Shown: positions 1-9,436, counted from the first letter of the stretch. The stretch: 64,000 nucleotides of DNA from Phocaeicola plebeius DSM 17135 (GCF_000187895.1 NZ_DS990130.1:558001-622000), one strand, 5' to 3'. Numbers and translations: made by a program. Notes: generated by a model not told the origin, from the letters alone.

Positions 1-339
1 GTCACCCTGCAAGCAGGGGAGTCTGTCATTTATCTACTCCTGCCGTCACCGACAGGCTCTAGCGGTCCACCCTCCGACGTGGGGCGAGCAACCCTCGTTA
101 ATGCCGGTTTACATGACCTTACAACTCCTAAGATGCACAGCCCGCATATCGCTATGCGGCTGGTAGGCTCTTACCCTACCTTCTCACCCTTACCTCCGGG
201 TGGAGGCGGTTATTTTCTTCTGCATTACTCTACCCTTACGGACAGCTTTCTGTTAGGAAGTAGGATGCTCTGCGTTGCCCGGACTTTCCTCTTTTACTAT
301 ATAATAATGTACCAGCGACAGACCGACCGACTGCTTTCT
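1..339 (-). ncRNA. rnpB: RNase P RNA, 3' end cut off by the window edge
   Basis: The minus strand carries the hallmarks of bacterial type A RNase P RNA, the ribozyme that matures tRNA 5' ends. Close to its 5' end (about 295-281) is the conserved core GAGGAAAGTCCGGGC, and near the window edge (about 41-28) is the matching AGTAGATAAATGACAG core. GC-rich helices lie between, including the inverted pair around 142-170. The 3' end, expected to continue with the conserved ACAGAA core, lies outside the window. The 5' end is inferred from the -7 promoter box just upstream. An apparent 142-codon frame on the opposite strand is not a gene. Confidence 0.95.
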
Positions 340-344
340 TCGTG

Positions 345-352
345 CAAAGGTA
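345..352 (-). promoter_or_regulatory. -7 box of the rnpB promoter
   Basis: The minus strand reads TACCTTTG followed by C, a perfect match to the Bacteroidota -7 consensus TAnnTTTG, about 6 nt before the expected RNase P RNA 5' end. I see no clear -33 TTTG at the usual 19-23 nt distance. Confidence 0.7.
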
Positions 353-437
353 CGCAAATAAACGGAATTTGTGCTATAATTGTCAGGATTCTTTTGATTC
401 GGGTGTTTGGGGAGCTGTCAGAACGGGCCGGACGAAT

Positions 438-480
438 TGTCAGCGTTGTCACTATTTCACTGGTAATGAATGTAAATTTG
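438..480 (+). promoter_or_regulatory. Probable htrA promoter with TGTCAG repeats
   Basis: The 298-bp gap between rnpB and htrA holds no gene. It contains TAAATTTG at 473-480, a perfect -7 box, which would give a leader of about 150 nt. Upstream is the tandem motif TGTCAG-CGT-TGTCAC at 438-452, and further TGTCAG copies lie at 381-386, 416-421 and 479-484. A similar pair (TGTCAG-TG-TGGCAG) precedes the grpE promoter in this window, so a shared stress-response signal is possible; that link is inference. Confidence 0.45.
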
Positions 481-637
481 TCAGATATGCCAGTTAACTG
501 CGGTTAATGCCCTTGTTTTCATTGTTAAAAGACGGAAAAAAGAATAGGGTAAGAGTACAATCGTATGGATTTTGTTCTACTTTAGCAAATGAAAAGTTAA
601 AACAACGTCGAAATTAACATTTAAAACAATAGAAGAT

Positions 638-2134
638 ATGAAAACAATAACTAAGTTTGCGATTGGTTCTGTGGCAGTCGTTGCTTTGAGTGCCGGAGTG
701 GCAGGGGTTACAGCGTATGCCATGATGGAGAAAAATCAGGATAATACTTCTTTTTATGAAAGTTTTGAAACGGCATCTCCTTTACGTACCGCAGCGTTCG
801 ATGCTTCCAGCATGCAGCCGGTAGACTTGACTAAAGCGGCAGAGAGTACGTTGAATTCCGTTGTACATATCATGTCTATCCAGCGTAGCAAGATACAGAC
901 TATTCAGGGACAACCGGATATTTTTGACTTCTTCTTCGGTGACGGTAGAGGACGTCAGCAGCAAGTACAGACTCCGGAACAGAGAGGTTTCGGTTCGGGT
1001 GTCATCATCTCAAAGGATGGTTACATCGTAACGAACAACCACGTGATTGACGGAGCGGATGAAATCAACGTGAAGTTGCACGACGGACGCGAAATGAAAG
1101 GTCGTGTCATCGGTACTGACCCGACTACTGACCTGGCACTTGTAAAGATTGAAGGAGATGATTTCCCGGCTATTGTGGTAGGTAACTCTGACAACCTGAA
1201 AGTAGGTGAGTGGGTACTGGCAGTAGGTAACCCGTTCAACCTGGGTTCTACAGTGACTGCCGGTGTGGTAAGTGCGAAGTCTCGTGGACTGGGAGCTAAT
1301 CAGGTAGAATCTTTCATCCAGACCGATGCGGCTATCAATCAGGGTAACAGTGGTGGTGCATTGGTTAATGCGAAAGGTGAACTGGTAGGTATCAATGCCA
1401 TGCTGTATTCTCCGACTGGTGCTTATTCAGGATACGGTTTCGCTATCCCGGTAAGTATCATGACCAAGGTGGTAACCGACTTGAAACAATATGGTACCGT
1501 ACAGCGTGCTTTGCTGGGTATCGGTGGTCGTGACATGGGTGATGAAAGGTATCCGGATGAAATCAGAAAAGAACAGAAGGAACTGGGAGCTACTGAAGGT
1601 GTACAGGTAGTTGAAGTAACTGAAGGTGGTTCTGCCGACGGATTCTTGCAGAAGAACGATGTGATCCTGAAGTTGAATGACAATAAGGTGAAGACGATGG
1701 CCGACCTTCAAGGCTTGCTGGCTAAGTATCGTCCGGGTGACAAGGTGAAAGTTACCGTATTGCGCGACAAGAAAGAAAAGACCTTTACCATCACGTTGAA
1801 GAACTCTCAGGGAACAACCAAGGTGGTAAAACAGGCAGATATGGAACTTCTGGGAGCAGCTTTCCGTGCCGTACCTAATGAACTGAAGAAACAGTTGAAC
1901 TTAGGCTATGGAGTTGAAGTGACCGGTATTGATAACGGAAGAATGAAAGACAGCGGTATCCGTAAAGGTTTCATTATTCTGAAAGCCAACGGCAAGCAGT
2001 TGCGCACCGTACAAGATTTGGAAAGTGTAATGAAAGAGGCTTCTCAGTCACCCGATCAGGTACTGTTCATGACGGGAGTTTATCCTTCAGGAAGACGTGC
2101 CAATTATGCGGTAGACTTGTCACAAGCTGAATAA
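638..2134 (+). CDS. htrA: Periplasmic Do/HtrA-family serine protease (DegP-like)
   Basis: This is a 498-residue trypsin-like protease and chaperone that clears misfolded envelope proteins. An N-terminal hydrophobic segment (residues 5-29) acts as signal peptide or anchor. The catalytic triad is visible: His135 in TNNHVI, Asp165 in DPTTDLALVKI and Ser238 in GNSGGAL. Two PDZ domains follow (about 290-385 and 400-490), as in the DegP/DegQ group. The length fits the family. The gene stands alone, with a long leader and its own terminator. The TGTCAG repeats upstream may mark stress control. Confidence 0.95.
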   Translation: MKTITKFAIGSVAVVALSAGVAGVTAYAMMEKNQDNTSFYESFETASPLRTAAFDASSMQPVDLTKAAESTLNSVVHIMSIQRSKIQTIQGQPDIFDFFFGDGRGRQQQVQTPEQRGFGSGVIISKDGYIVTNNHVIDGADEINVKLHDGREMKGRVIGTDPTTDLALVKIEGDDFPAIVVGNSDNLKVGEWVLAVGNPFNLGSTVTAGVVSAKSRGLGANQVESFIQTDAAINQGNSGGALVNAKGELVGINAMLYSPTGAYSGYGFAIPVSIMTKVVTDLKQYGTVQRALLGIGGRDMGDERYPDEIRKEQKELGATEGVQVVEVTEGGSADGFLQKNDVILKLNDNKVKTMADLQGLLAKYRPGDKVKVTVLRDKKEKTFTITLKNSQGTTKVVKQADMELLGAAFRAVPNELKKQLNLGYGVEVTGIDNGRMKDSGIRKGFIILKANGKQLRTVQDLESVMKEASQSPDQVLFMTGVYPSGRRANYAVDLSQAE

Positions 2135-2168
2135 AAGATATTACTAAGGTAAAAAGAATTGGAAAGAA

Positions 2169-2198
2169 AAGGCGTTTCGATTGCCGAAGCGCCTTTTT
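2169..2198 (+). terminator. Rho-independent terminator of htrA
   Basis: AGGCGTTTCG pairs with CGAAGCGCCT (one G-U pair) around a short loop and is followed by a run of T. Confidence 0.85.
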
Positions 2199-2360
2199 GA
2201 TGTTTATTTGCCTTGTATTTTTCATGAAGATGAACAATCAGACGGTTTAGTCTGTTGTCCTTTATGGCAGATGGTTAACAAAAAGAGAGTAAGTTTGTCT
2301 GTTTAAGAAATTTATAGATTCTTTCTTTGGAAATCTGCCGCCTAAATAAAATTAATTTTG

Positions 2361-2368
2361 TACTTTTG
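2361..2368 (+). promoter_or_regulatory. -7 box of the rpoD promoter
   Basis: TACTTTTG matches the TAnnTTTG consensus and lies 22 nt before the chosen rpoD start. It rules out the in-frame upstream ATG at 2358, which would precede the transcription start. No -33 element is evident at standard spacing. Confidence 0.65.
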
Positions 2369-2390
2369 TACCCAAATCATTTTATATAGA

Positions 2391-3251
2391 ATGAGACAGT
2401 TAAAGATTACTAAAAGTATCACTAACCGAGAGAGTGCTTCTTTGGATAAGTATTTGCAGGAAATCGGTCGTGAAGATTTGATTACTGTAGAAGAGGAGGT
2501 AGAACTCGCTCAACGTATCCGTAAGGGTGACCGTATTGCTTTGGAGAAGCTTACGCGTGCTAATTTGCGATTTGTGGTGTCTGTGGCCAAACAGTATCAG
2601 AACCAGGGATTGAGCTTGCCTGACTTGATTAACGAAGGTAACCTGGGTTTGATTAAAGCTGCTGAAAAGTTTGATGAAACTCGTGGATTCAAATTTATCA
2701 GTTACGCCGTTTGGTGGATTCGTCAGTCTATTCTTCAGGCACTGGCTGAACAGTCGCGTATTGTGCGTTTGCCGTTGAATCAGGTAGGTTCACTGAACAA
2801 AATCAGCAAGGCGTTTTCCAAGTTTGAGCAGGAAAACGAGCGTCGTCCTTCACCGGAAGAACTGGCCGATGAACTGGAAATCCCGGTAGACAAGATTTCG
2901 GATACGCTGAAGGTTTCCGGTCGTCACATTTCAGTGGATGCTCCTTTTGTGGAAGGAGAGGACAACAGTCTGCTGGACGTGCTGGTGAACGATGATTCTC
3001 CTATGGCCGACCGCTCCTTGGTAAATGAATCACTTTCGAGGGAAATTGACAGAGCACTTTCTACGCTAACCGAAAGAGAGAAGGATATTATCCAGATGTT
3101 TTTCGGTATTAACACGCAGGAAATGACGTTGGAAGAAATCGGCGACAAGTTTGGGCTCACACGTGAGCGTGTTCGTCAGATTAAGGAAAAGGCAATTAGA
3201 AGATTAAGACAAAATTCTCGTAGTAAGCTGCTCAAATCTTATTTGGGATAA
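2391..3251 (+). CDS. rpoD: Primary RNA polymerase sigma factor (sigma-70/RpoD, Bacteroidota type)
   Basis: This 286-residue protein directs RNA polymerase to housekeeping promoters. Region 1.2 (about 15-45), region 2 with the -10 recognition and melting helices ([13 protein letters not shown], then [16 protein letters not shown]), region 3, and region 4 with the -35 helix-turn-helix ([23 protein letters not shown]) are all present. It lacks the long region 1.1 of E. coli RpoD, as is typical of the Bacteroidota primary sigma factor, which reads the TAnnTTTG promoters seen throughout this window. The start at 2391 is chosen because the -7 box lies between it and the upstream in-frame ATG. Confidence 0.95.
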   Translation: MRQLKITKSITNRESASLDKYLQEIGREDLITVEEEVELAQRIRKGDRIALEKLTRANLRFVVSVAKQYQNQGLSLPDLINEGNLGLIKAAEKFDETRGFKFISYAVWWIRQSILQALAEQSRIVRLPLNQVGSLNKISKAFSKFEQENERRPSPEELADELEIPVDKISDTLKVSGRHISVDAPFVEGEDNSLLDVLVNDDSPMADRSLVNESLSREIDRALSTLTEREKDIIQMFFGINTQEMTLEEIGDKFGLTRERVRQIKEKAIRRLRQNSRSKLLKSYLG

Positions 3252-3279
3252 GGTAGAGATTGATTTCCAAAAAAACAGA

Positions 3280-3323
3280 AGAGATGTATGAAGGTTAGCT
3301 CAGACCTTGATACATCTCTTTTT
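3280..3323 (+). terminator. Terminator of rpoD
   Basis: AGAGATGTAT pairs perfectly with ATACATCTCT, with a second stem AGGT/ACCT inside, and T residues follow. Confidence 0.85.
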
Positions 3324-3388
3324 GTATGTAGAAAGGCTTTTTCTTTGTTAATTTATATGTCTTCTTTCGGTTTTTACGCATAATTGTG

Positions 3389-3397
3389 TACTTTTGC
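3389..3397 (+). promoter_or_regulatory. -7 box for the 3417-5101 gene pair
   Basis: TACTTTTGC is a perfect -7 box 20 nt before the ATG at 3417. A weak TTTC lies 20 nt upstream in the -33 position. Confidence 0.65.
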
Positions 3398-3416
3398 CCT
3401 CATAAATCGATAAATT

Positions 3417-3824
3417 ATGCGTTATACAAAGTTTTTCTGTTTTCTGTTAATGATGGTATTTGCTGCTTCTGCATTCAGCAAGCGGCCGAAAGATAAGAAC
3501 AAATATGGAGTTTATTTGGCAGGCGTTTCTGCTTCATTTACTGATTCACTGGTGTATTTTACTGACGTGCAGTATCTGGATAGTGCAGCTGTAGATGATA
3601 AAGGAATGCTCATTGGCCGTGCATTGTACAGCATCCAGTTGAAAGACTATTTGGAGCAGAAACAGAATGGGAAGAACCGTACTTGTTTCATGTTTTTCAG
3701 CCGTAAAAAGAAAAACGTGCAGAAGGAACTGAAGAAATTGAAGGAAAAATATACCAAGGGTGGCTCATTGTTCCTTCAGGATGTGAATGCAGAATTTAAG
3801 TTTGAGAAGCCTGATTTTGAATAA
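3417..3824 (+). CDS. Small exported protein of unknown function
   Basis: The 135-residue product starts with a clear signal peptide (hydrophobic residues 5-19, cleavage probably after ASA/FS). The mature part is small and very basic in its C-terminal half (a KKKNVQKELKKLKEK helix at about 97-111) and rich in Asp, Tyr and Phe elsewhere. I do not recognise a family. The gene ends in TAATG, sharing one base with the start of the next gene, a clostripain-like lipoprotein, so the two are probably translationally coupled and work in the same compartment. Confidence 0.75.
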   Translation: MRYTKFFCFLLMMVFAASAFSKRPKDKNKYGVYLAGVSASFTDSLVYFTDVQYLDSAAVDDKGMLIGRALYSIQLKDYLEQKQNGKNRTCFMFFSRKKKNVQKELKKLKEKYTKGGSLFLQDVNAEFKFEKPDFE

Positions 3825-5101
3825 TGCAGATGAAGAAATGGCTTTACACCCTGCTGGTGATTGTGCTGGCTGCTTGTTCTAATGAAATTCCGGAACAACA
3901 GCCTGCGAAACGTTCCGGACGTACGGTGCTGGCATATCTGATTTCGAATAACAAGGCAGGTTCTTTAGATACCTATTTGCGTGATAACGTAATCGATATG
4001 TATACCGCATTGGGTAACATGAAAGAATCATGCACATTGCTGGTATTCTATCGTCCGTATACGGGTGATACTCCCTTGAGTAATCCTACCTTAATGAGTT
4101 TCTATACTGACGGGCGTGGTAATGTCAATAATCAACCAGTTTTAAGTGGGGATAACTTGACATTTGAGGCAGTTTGTCAGATTGCTCAGAAAAAAGAGTA
4201 TACCATGAACAGTCAGATTGCAACTGATCCGGCTGTGATGAAAGAGGTGTTTACCGATATGCAGATTGTTGCACCTTCTGACAGTTATGGCCTTATTCTA
4301 GGCTCGCATGCTTCGGGGTGGATGAAGGGGAATTCTGTGCAGTCAAAAGCCTTTGGTGATGACGATGGTTACAATATAGATATTCCGGATCTGGCTGATG
4401 TGTTGAAAAATAGTTTTTCGGAAAAACTTGATTTCGTATTGTTTGATGCCTGCATGATGGGTACAGCGGAAGTGGGTTATGAGTTGAGAGAGACAACTTC
4501 ATATTGCATTGCTTCCGTAATGGAAACTCCGGTGTATGGATTCCCGTACGATCAGATTCTTCCTTATTTGTATTCTGAAAACGTGGATTATTCTGCTGTA
4601 TGCCATGAATTTATTTCTTTCAATAAAATAAAAGATGCCTGGGGTACATGTGCAGTGATGGATTGTAGTCAAATGGAAAATCTGGCCAGTACGGTAAAAG
4701 CAAAACTTTCAGAATGGGAGGATGCGCTTTCTTCTGTGTCCATGCAGAACGTACAGCAGTATGGAGTGGGGAGTTATCGATACTTTTCTTATGATGTGCT
4801 TGATTTCTTTCGGGAGTTAGGAAGAAAAAGTGGGGTGGTAAAAACTACTGATTTGAATGAAGCTATTGCTTCTGTACAAAGTGCATTGAATCAGGCGGTG
4901 ATAGCTAAAGATTGTTTGTCTGGTGTTGATTATGATTTTGATGGGGTAGTTATTGATGGCACTCGTTTCTGTGGAATCGGTATGTATATTCCAGAAGAAT
5001 ATAATCCTTACGTTGCTAATAAAACAGCTTGGAATGATTATTACGAACAGTCCATCTCTTGGTACCATGCCGCAGGTTGGGATAATTTAAATTTGAACTA
5101 A
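3824..5101 (+). CDS. Clostripain-family (C11) cysteine peptidase, lipoprotein
   Basis: The 425-residue product carries a lipoprotein signal ending in LAAC (Cys18), so it should be anchored in an envelope membrane. The catalytic dyad of peptidase family C11 is visible: His162 in GSHASGW and Cys210 in FDACMMG. C11 enzymes usually cut after Arg or Lys and mature by self-cleavage; I cannot place that site here. The ATG at 3824 overlaps the upstream stop; an ATG two codons later (3830) would give a more standard MKK signal peptide. Gut Bacteroidales secrete several such proteases, but this target is unknown. Confidence 0.85.
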   Translation: MQMKKWLYTLLVIVLAACSNEIPEQQPAKRSGRTVLAYLISNNKAGSLDTYLRDNVIDMYTALGNMKESCTLLVFYRPYTGDTPLSNPTLMSFYTDGRGNVNNQPVLSGDNLTFEAVCQIAQKKEYTMNSQIATDPAVMKEVFTDMQIVAPSDSYGLILGSHASGWMKGNSVQSKAFGDDDGYNIDIPDLADVLKNSFSEKLDFVLFDACMMGTAEVGYELRETTSYCIASVMETPVYGFPYDQILPYLYSENVDYSAVCHEFISFNKIKDAWGTCAVMDCSQMENLASTVKAKLSEWEDALSSVSMQNVQQYGVGSYRYFSYDVLDFFRELGRKSGVVKTTDLNEAIASVQSALNQAVIAKDCLSGVDYDFDGVVIDGTRFCGIGMYIPEEYNPYVANKTAWNDYYEQSISWYHAAGWDNLNLN

Positions 5102-5178
5102 TTACAAATTTCTTTACTCTTTGTGTGAACATTCTATTGGCTAAATGTGTTTTTACTTATTAAAACAGATTTATAGAT

Positions 5179-6441
5179 ATGTGGAATTTCATCAAAGAAT
5201 TACGACGTAAGGACCACCAGCGTTATCTTGGTGGACTGGATTTCTTTAAATATATTGGTCCCGGTTTGCTTGTGACCGTTGGTTTTATTGATCCGGGCAA
5301 CTGGGCTTCTAATTTTGCGGCAGGGGCAGATTTCGGGTATTCCTTGTTGTGGGTGATTACCTTGTCTACTATTATGCTCATCGTGTTGCAGCATAATGTA
5401 GCTCACTTGGGAATTGTTACCGGGCTTTGCTTGAGCGAAGCTGCCACTAAATATACGCCGAAATGGGTGTCACGTCCTATTTTGGGAACAGCCGTACTGG
5501 CATCTATCTCCACTTCTCTGGCAGAGATTTTGGGAGGAGCTATTGCCTTGGAAATGCTATTCGATATTCCTATCATCTGGGGTTCCCTTCTCACCGCTTT
5601 TTTTGTTACTATCATGCTGTTTACCAATTCCTACAAGCGAATTGAACGCTCCATTATTGCATTCGTGTCAGTGATAGGATTGTCATTCCTTTATGAACTT
5701 TTCCTGGTTGACATTGACTGGCCTTTGGCTGCCCGTTCATGGGTGACACCTTCCATTCCTGAGGGAAGCCTGTTGGTGATAATGAGTGTGCTGGGAGCCG
5801 TGGTGATGCCTCATAACTTGTTCTTGCACTCGGAAGTGGTACAGAGTAGGGAGTACAACAAGAAGGACGATGCTTCTATCCGTAAGCTATTAAAATATGA
5901 ATTTTATGATACCCTGTTCTCTATGGGAGTAGGCTGGGCCATCAACAGCGCGATGATTCTACTGGCTGCGGCTACCTTCTTTGCTCACCATATCGGAGTG
6001 GAAGAGTTGCAGCAGGCCAAGAGCTTGTTGGAGCCTTTGCTGGGCAATCAGGCTGCTACCATCTTTGCCCTTGCCTTGCTGATGGCAGGTATTTCTTCCA
6101 CTGTGACAAGCGGGATGGCCGCCGGTTCCATTTTTGCCGGCATGTTTGGTGAATCCTATCATGTAAAGGATGTGCACTCTCGTGTAGGAATTCTACTTTC
6201 ATTAGGAATAGCACTGGTTGTCATTCTGTTCATCGAGAATCCTTTTCAGGGATTAATTATCTCACAAATGATACTGAGCATTCAGCTTCCGTTTACCATA
6301 TTCTTGCAGGTAGGGTTGACCTCCTCGAAACGGGTCATGGGGCAATATGCCAACTCCCGGTGGAGCAGTTTTGTGCTTTACACCATGGCAGTGATTGTAT
6401 CTGTGCTGAATCTGGCTCTTCTTTTCTCAGAAAGTTTTTAA
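5179..6441 (+). CDS. mntH: NRAMP-family divalent metal (Mn2+/Fe2+) transporter
   Basis: This is a 420-residue inner-membrane proton-coupled importer for Mn2+ or Fe2+ with about 11 membrane helices. The two metal-site motifs are present: DPGN in helix 1 (GFIDPGNWAS, about residue 37) and MPHN in helix 6 (VVMPHNLFLHSEV, about 212). The gene is separated from the upstream peptidase by 77 bp. Its stop codon overlaps by 4 bp the stop of the convergent MATE gene, so there is no room for a dedicated terminator between them. I see no manganese or iron operator upstream. Confidence 0.93.
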   Translation: MWNFIKELRRKDHQRYLGGLDFFKYIGPGLLVTVGFIDPGNWASNFAAGADFGYSLLWVITLSTIMLIVLQHNVAHLGIVTGLCLSEAATKYTPKWVSRPILGTAVLASISTSLAEILGGAIALEMLFDIPIIWGSLLTAFFVTIMLFTNSYKRIERSIIAFVSVIGLSFLYELFLVDIDWPLAARSWVTPSIPEGSLLVIMSVLGAVVMPHNLFLHSEVVQSREYNKKDDASIRKLLKYEFYDTLFSMGVGWAINSAMILLAAATFFAHHIGVEELQQAKSLLEPLLGNQAATIFALALLMAGISSTVTSGMAAGSIFAGMFGESYHVKDVHSRVGILLSLGIALVVILFIENPFQGLIISQMILSIQLPFTIFLQVGLTSSKRVMGQYANSRWSSFVLYTMAVIVSVLNLALLFSESF

Positions 6442-7799
6442 GCTGTCCGTAAATCGGTGCCTGACATCTTTTTCTTATAGTGGTATGCCAGCATCAAAGC
6501 TGCCACGGCAAAGGCCAATGCATCGGATAACGGCATGCTGAACCATACACCTTCCACGCCATAGAAAGGTGGGAGAAAAGCCAGTCCCGGCAGAAGGAAG
6601 AGCAGCTGGCGGGAAAGAGACAGGAAGATGGAAATCCGGGCCTTTCCGATGGACTGAAAGAACTGGGTGATGACAATCTGTGCACCTACCACCGGGAAGG
6701 ATAGAATGCCAATTCTCAGGGCCAGTGTCGCTTCATCAGTCAGTTCGTGGTTGTCAGTAAACATGCCGACAAATATACCGGGAAACAGTTCACCGATTAT
6801 GAATCCTAAGGTAGTAATGATACATCCTGCCGTGATTCCCAGTTTCAAGGTTCTTTTTACGCGGTCGAAATGTTGTGCACCGTAGTTGTATCCCGTAATG
6901 GGCTGCATTCCCATGGTGATACCCATCACAATCATGACAAAGAGCATCTGGATACGGTTGAGGATACCGAATGCACCGATGGCCATATCACCTCCATAGT
7001 TGAGCAGACGGTTGTTGATGAAAATCACGATGCAGCAGGCGCACACATTCATAACGAAGGGCGACATGCCGATGGCAAAAATGTTGGCTATGATGTGCTG
7101 TTTCAGTCGCATGCTGTGACGCTGAAACCGGATATAAGTCTTCTGACTATAGAAGTGATACAATACCCACAGCATGCCGATGAATTGTGAGCAGATGGTC
7201 GCAAGTGCCGCTCCCCGGATTCCCCAGTTCAGTACAAAAATAAAAATCGGAGCCAGAATAATGTTGCAGCCTACGGTCAGCATGGAAGAAAGCATGGCTT
7301 TTTTCGGATAACCGGTGGCACGCATGATGTTGTTGAGTCCGATCATGACATAAGAAATCGGACTGCCCAACAAAATTACCTGCATAAAATCGCGGGCATA
7401 CGGCAGGGTAGCTTCGCTGGCTCCGAAGAAAAAGAGAATCGGTTCCAGAAAGATAAATGCCAGTCCGCCGTAGAAGATGGCATTAATGACACAAAGAATA
7501 GCTACGTTGCCGAGAATGTCTTCTGCCCCCTTTTTATCCTTCTGTCCCAATCTGATGGAAGAAAGTGTGGCACCTCCTACGCCCACCAGTGTACAGAAAG
7601 CTACCAGCAGGTTCATCAGCGGGAAGGTGATGGCCAGACCGGAGATGGCTAGGGCTCCCACACCATGACCGATGAAAATACTGTCGATGATGTTATACAA
7701 GGAAGTCAGTGTCATTCCGATAATGGCAGGAATGGAATATTCCACCAGCAGTTTCCCGATAGGGGCCTCTCCCAATATGTGCGGATTGTTTTCTTTCAT
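6438..7799 (-). CDS. MATE-family efflux transporter
   Basis: A 453-residue inner-membrane protein of the multidrug and toxin extrusion family with about 12 hydrophobic helices in two homologous halves. The N-terminal run around PAIIGMTLTSLYNIIDSIFIG and the second-half GITMGMQPITGYNYGAQ segment are typical of the DinF/NorM-like branch common in Bacteroidales. It exports cationic or other small molecules with Na+ or H+ coupling; the substrate cannot be read from sequence. It is convergent with mntH and divergent from the HAD gene at 7887, with its own -7 box upstream. Confidence 0.9.
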   Translation of the reverse strand: MKENNPHILGEAPIGKLLVEYSIPAIIGMTLTSLYNIIDSIFIGHGVGALAISGLAITFPLMNLLVAFCTLVGVGGATLSSIRLGQKDKKGAEDILGNVAILCVINAIFYGGLAFIFLEPILFFFGASEATLPYARDFMQVILLGSPISYVMIGLNNIMRATGYPKKAMLSSMLTVGCNIILAPIFIFVLNWGIRGAALATICSQFIGMLWVLYHFYSQKTYIRFQRHSMRLKQHIIANIFAIGMSPFVMNVCACCIVIFINNRLLNYGGDMAIGAFGILNRIQMLFVMIVMGITMGMQPITGYNYGAQHFDRVKRTLKLGITAGCIITTLGFIIGELFPGIFVGMFTDNHELTDEATLALRIGILSFPVVGAQIVITQFFQSIGKARISIFLSLSRQLLFLLPGLAFLPPFYGVEGVWFSMPLSDALAFAVAALMLAYHYKKKMSGTDLRTA

Positions 7800-7822
7800 G
7801 TACGTTTGTTTATTTTAATTTC

Positions 7823-7830
7823 CAAAGTTA
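7823..7830 (-). promoter_or_regulatory. -7 box for the MATE transporter gene
   Basis: The minus strand reads TAACTTTG, 23 nt before the ATG. On the plus strand at 7852-7860, GAACTTTGC is a near match that could serve the divergent HAD gene. Confidence 0.6.
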
Positions 7831-7886
7831 GGAATATGAAGCAATATTTTAGAACTTTGCACCGTTAAATCAAACTAAACATACCA

Positions 7887-8534
7887 ATGGACAAAACTAA
7901 ATGCGTAGCAGCACTTTTTGATTTTGACGGAGTAGTGATGGACACTGAGTCACAGTATAGTATCTTCTGGAATGAGGTAGGAAAAAAATACCATCCGGAA
8001 TACGAGGAATTCGGAAAAATCATTAAGGGACAGACGCTGCGGCAGATTTACGACCGTTATTTTCAGGGAATGGAGCATGAACAGGCTGAAATTACAGAAG
8101 CCCTGAACCGTTTCGAGACGGAGATGCGCTATGAATATGTGCCGGGAGTGGCAGAGTTCATGCAGAGCCTTCGTGCCCATGGAGTGAAAATAGCCATAGT
8201 GACCAGTTCGAACGAGAAGAAAATGGCCAATGTATATGCGGCACATCCTGAATTGAAGAACATGGTGGACCGGATACTCACAGCCGAGATGTTTCAGAAA
8301 TCCAAGCCGGATCCCGATTGTTTTTTGCTTGGAGCCAAAGTTTTCGAGACGCTCCCGGTCAATTGTGTCGTGTTTGAAGACTCGTTCCATGGTATTCAGG
8401 CGGGAAACGCAGCAGGCATGCCTGTAGTGGGACTGAGCACCACCAATCCGGCGGAAGCCATTCAAAATCAGTGCGCCCGGGTGATTCCAGATTTCACCTG
8501 TTTTACGTATGAAGAAATGATGAACTTGCTGTAA
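7887..8534 (+). CDS. HAD-superfamily phosphatase/phosphomutase (beta-phosphoglucomutase-like)
   Basis: The 215-residue cytoplasmic enzyme has the HAD catalytic motif DFDGVVMD at about residues 11-18 (the first Asp is the nucleophile), an alpha-helical cap, motif II (TSSN, about 107), the motif III Lys in KSKPDPD (about 138) and the acidic motif IV FEDS (about 158). This layout matches the beta-phosphoglucomutase/phosphoglycolate phosphatase group (subfamily IA). The substrate is not predictable, though a sugar phosphate is likely. It ends four bases before the -33 element of the panB promoter. Confidence 0.88.
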   Translation: MDKTKCVAALFDFDGVVMDTESQYSIFWNEVGKKYHPEYEEFGKIIKGQTLRQIYDRYFQGMEHEQAEITEALNRFETEMRYEYVPGVAEFMQSLRAHGVKIAIVTSSNEKKMANVYAAHPELKNMVDRILTAEMFQKSKPDPDCFLLGAKVFETLPVNCVVFEDSFHGIQAGNAAGMPVVGLSTTNPAEAIQNQCARVIPDFTCFTYEEMMNLL

Positions 8535-8537
8535 GGC

Positions 8538-8569
8538 TTGTCTGATTCGGAAAAATCGGCTATTTTTGC
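8538..8569 (+). promoter_or_regulatory. panB promoter (-33 and -7)
   Basis: TTG at 8538-8540 and TATTTTTGC at 8561-8569 are separated by 20 nt, a complete Bacteroidota promoter. Transcription should begin near 8575, which places the real panB start at 8598 rather than at an upstream in-frame TTG. Confidence 0.75.
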
Positions 8570-8597
8570 GGAAATTTTATTAATTCAGAAGAAAACT

Positions 8598-9419
8598 ATG
8601 GCAGGATATCTTTCTGGTGATACTCGTAAAGTAACGACTCACCGTTTGATTGAGATGAAACAGAGAGGTGAGAAGATTTCCATGTTGACCTCTTATGATT
8701 ATACGATGGCGCAGATTGTAGACGGCGCAGGTGTGGATGTGATTCTGGTAGGTGATTCAGCTTCGAATGTGATGGCGGGTAACGTGACGACCTTGCCTAT
8801 TACCGTGGAGCAGATGATTTATCACGGAAAGTCAGTGATGCGCGGTGTGAAGCGTGCGTTGGTAGTGGTGGATATGCCATTCGGTTCTTATCAGGCAGAC
8901 CCGTTTGACGGGGTACGCAATGCCATCCGCATCATGAAAGAAACACATGCTGATGCTCTGAAGCTGGAAGGCGGTGAAGAAGTCATCGACGTGATTCGCC
9001 GTATTATTGGTGCCGGAATGCCCGTGATGGGACATCTGGGACTGATGCCTCAGTCTATCAATAAATATGGAACTTACGGTGTGCGTGCCAAAGAAGATGC
9101 TGAAGCTGAAAAGCTGATTAAGGATGCACGTCTGCTGGAAGAAGCCGGATGCTTCGCTCTGGTACTGGAGAAAATTCCGGCTGCACTGGCAACCCGTGTG
9201 GCTCAGGAACTGACTATTCCGGTTATCGGAATCGGAGCCGGTGGAGGAGTAGACGGACAGGTATTGGTAGTGACTGATATGCTGGGTATGACCAAAGGAT
9301 TCAGTCCGCGTTTCCTTCGTCGCTATGCCGACTTGAATACCGTGATGACCGACGCCATCGGACATTATGTAGCCGACGTGAAAGCTTGTGACTTCCCTAA
9401 CGAGTCAGAACAATACTAA
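8598..9419 (+). CDS. panB: 3-methyl-2-oxobutanoate hydroxymethyltransferase
   Basis: PanB makes ketopantoate from alpha-ketoisovalerate and methylene-tetrahydrofolate, the first committed step toward pantothenate and coenzyme A. The 273-residue TIM barrel is full length. It shows the substrate- and Mg-binding segments: [11 protein letters not shown] near the start, [16 protein letters not shown], and GHLGLMPQS. The start is set by the promoter just upstream. No other pantothenate gene lies next to it. Confidence 0.96.
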   Translation: MAGYLSGDTRKVTTHRLIEMKQRGEKISMLTSYDYTMAQIVDGAGVDVILVGDSASNVMAGNVTTLPITVEQMIYHGKSVMRGVKRALVVVDMPFGSYQADPFDGVRNAIRIMKETHADALKLEGGEEVIDVIRRIIGAGMPVMGHLGLMPQSINKYGTYGVRAKEDAEAEKLIKDARLLEEAGCFALVLEKIPAALATRVAQELTIPVIGIGAGGGVDGQVLVVTDMLGMTKGFSPRFLRRYADLNTVMTDAIGHYVADVKACDFPNESEQY

Positions 9420-9436
9420 GATTATCACTTATAAGC

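Noticed and set aside
79-507. 142-codon open frame on the plus strand
   Set aside because: It lies antisense to the RNase P RNA and its promoter and has no protein-like composition.
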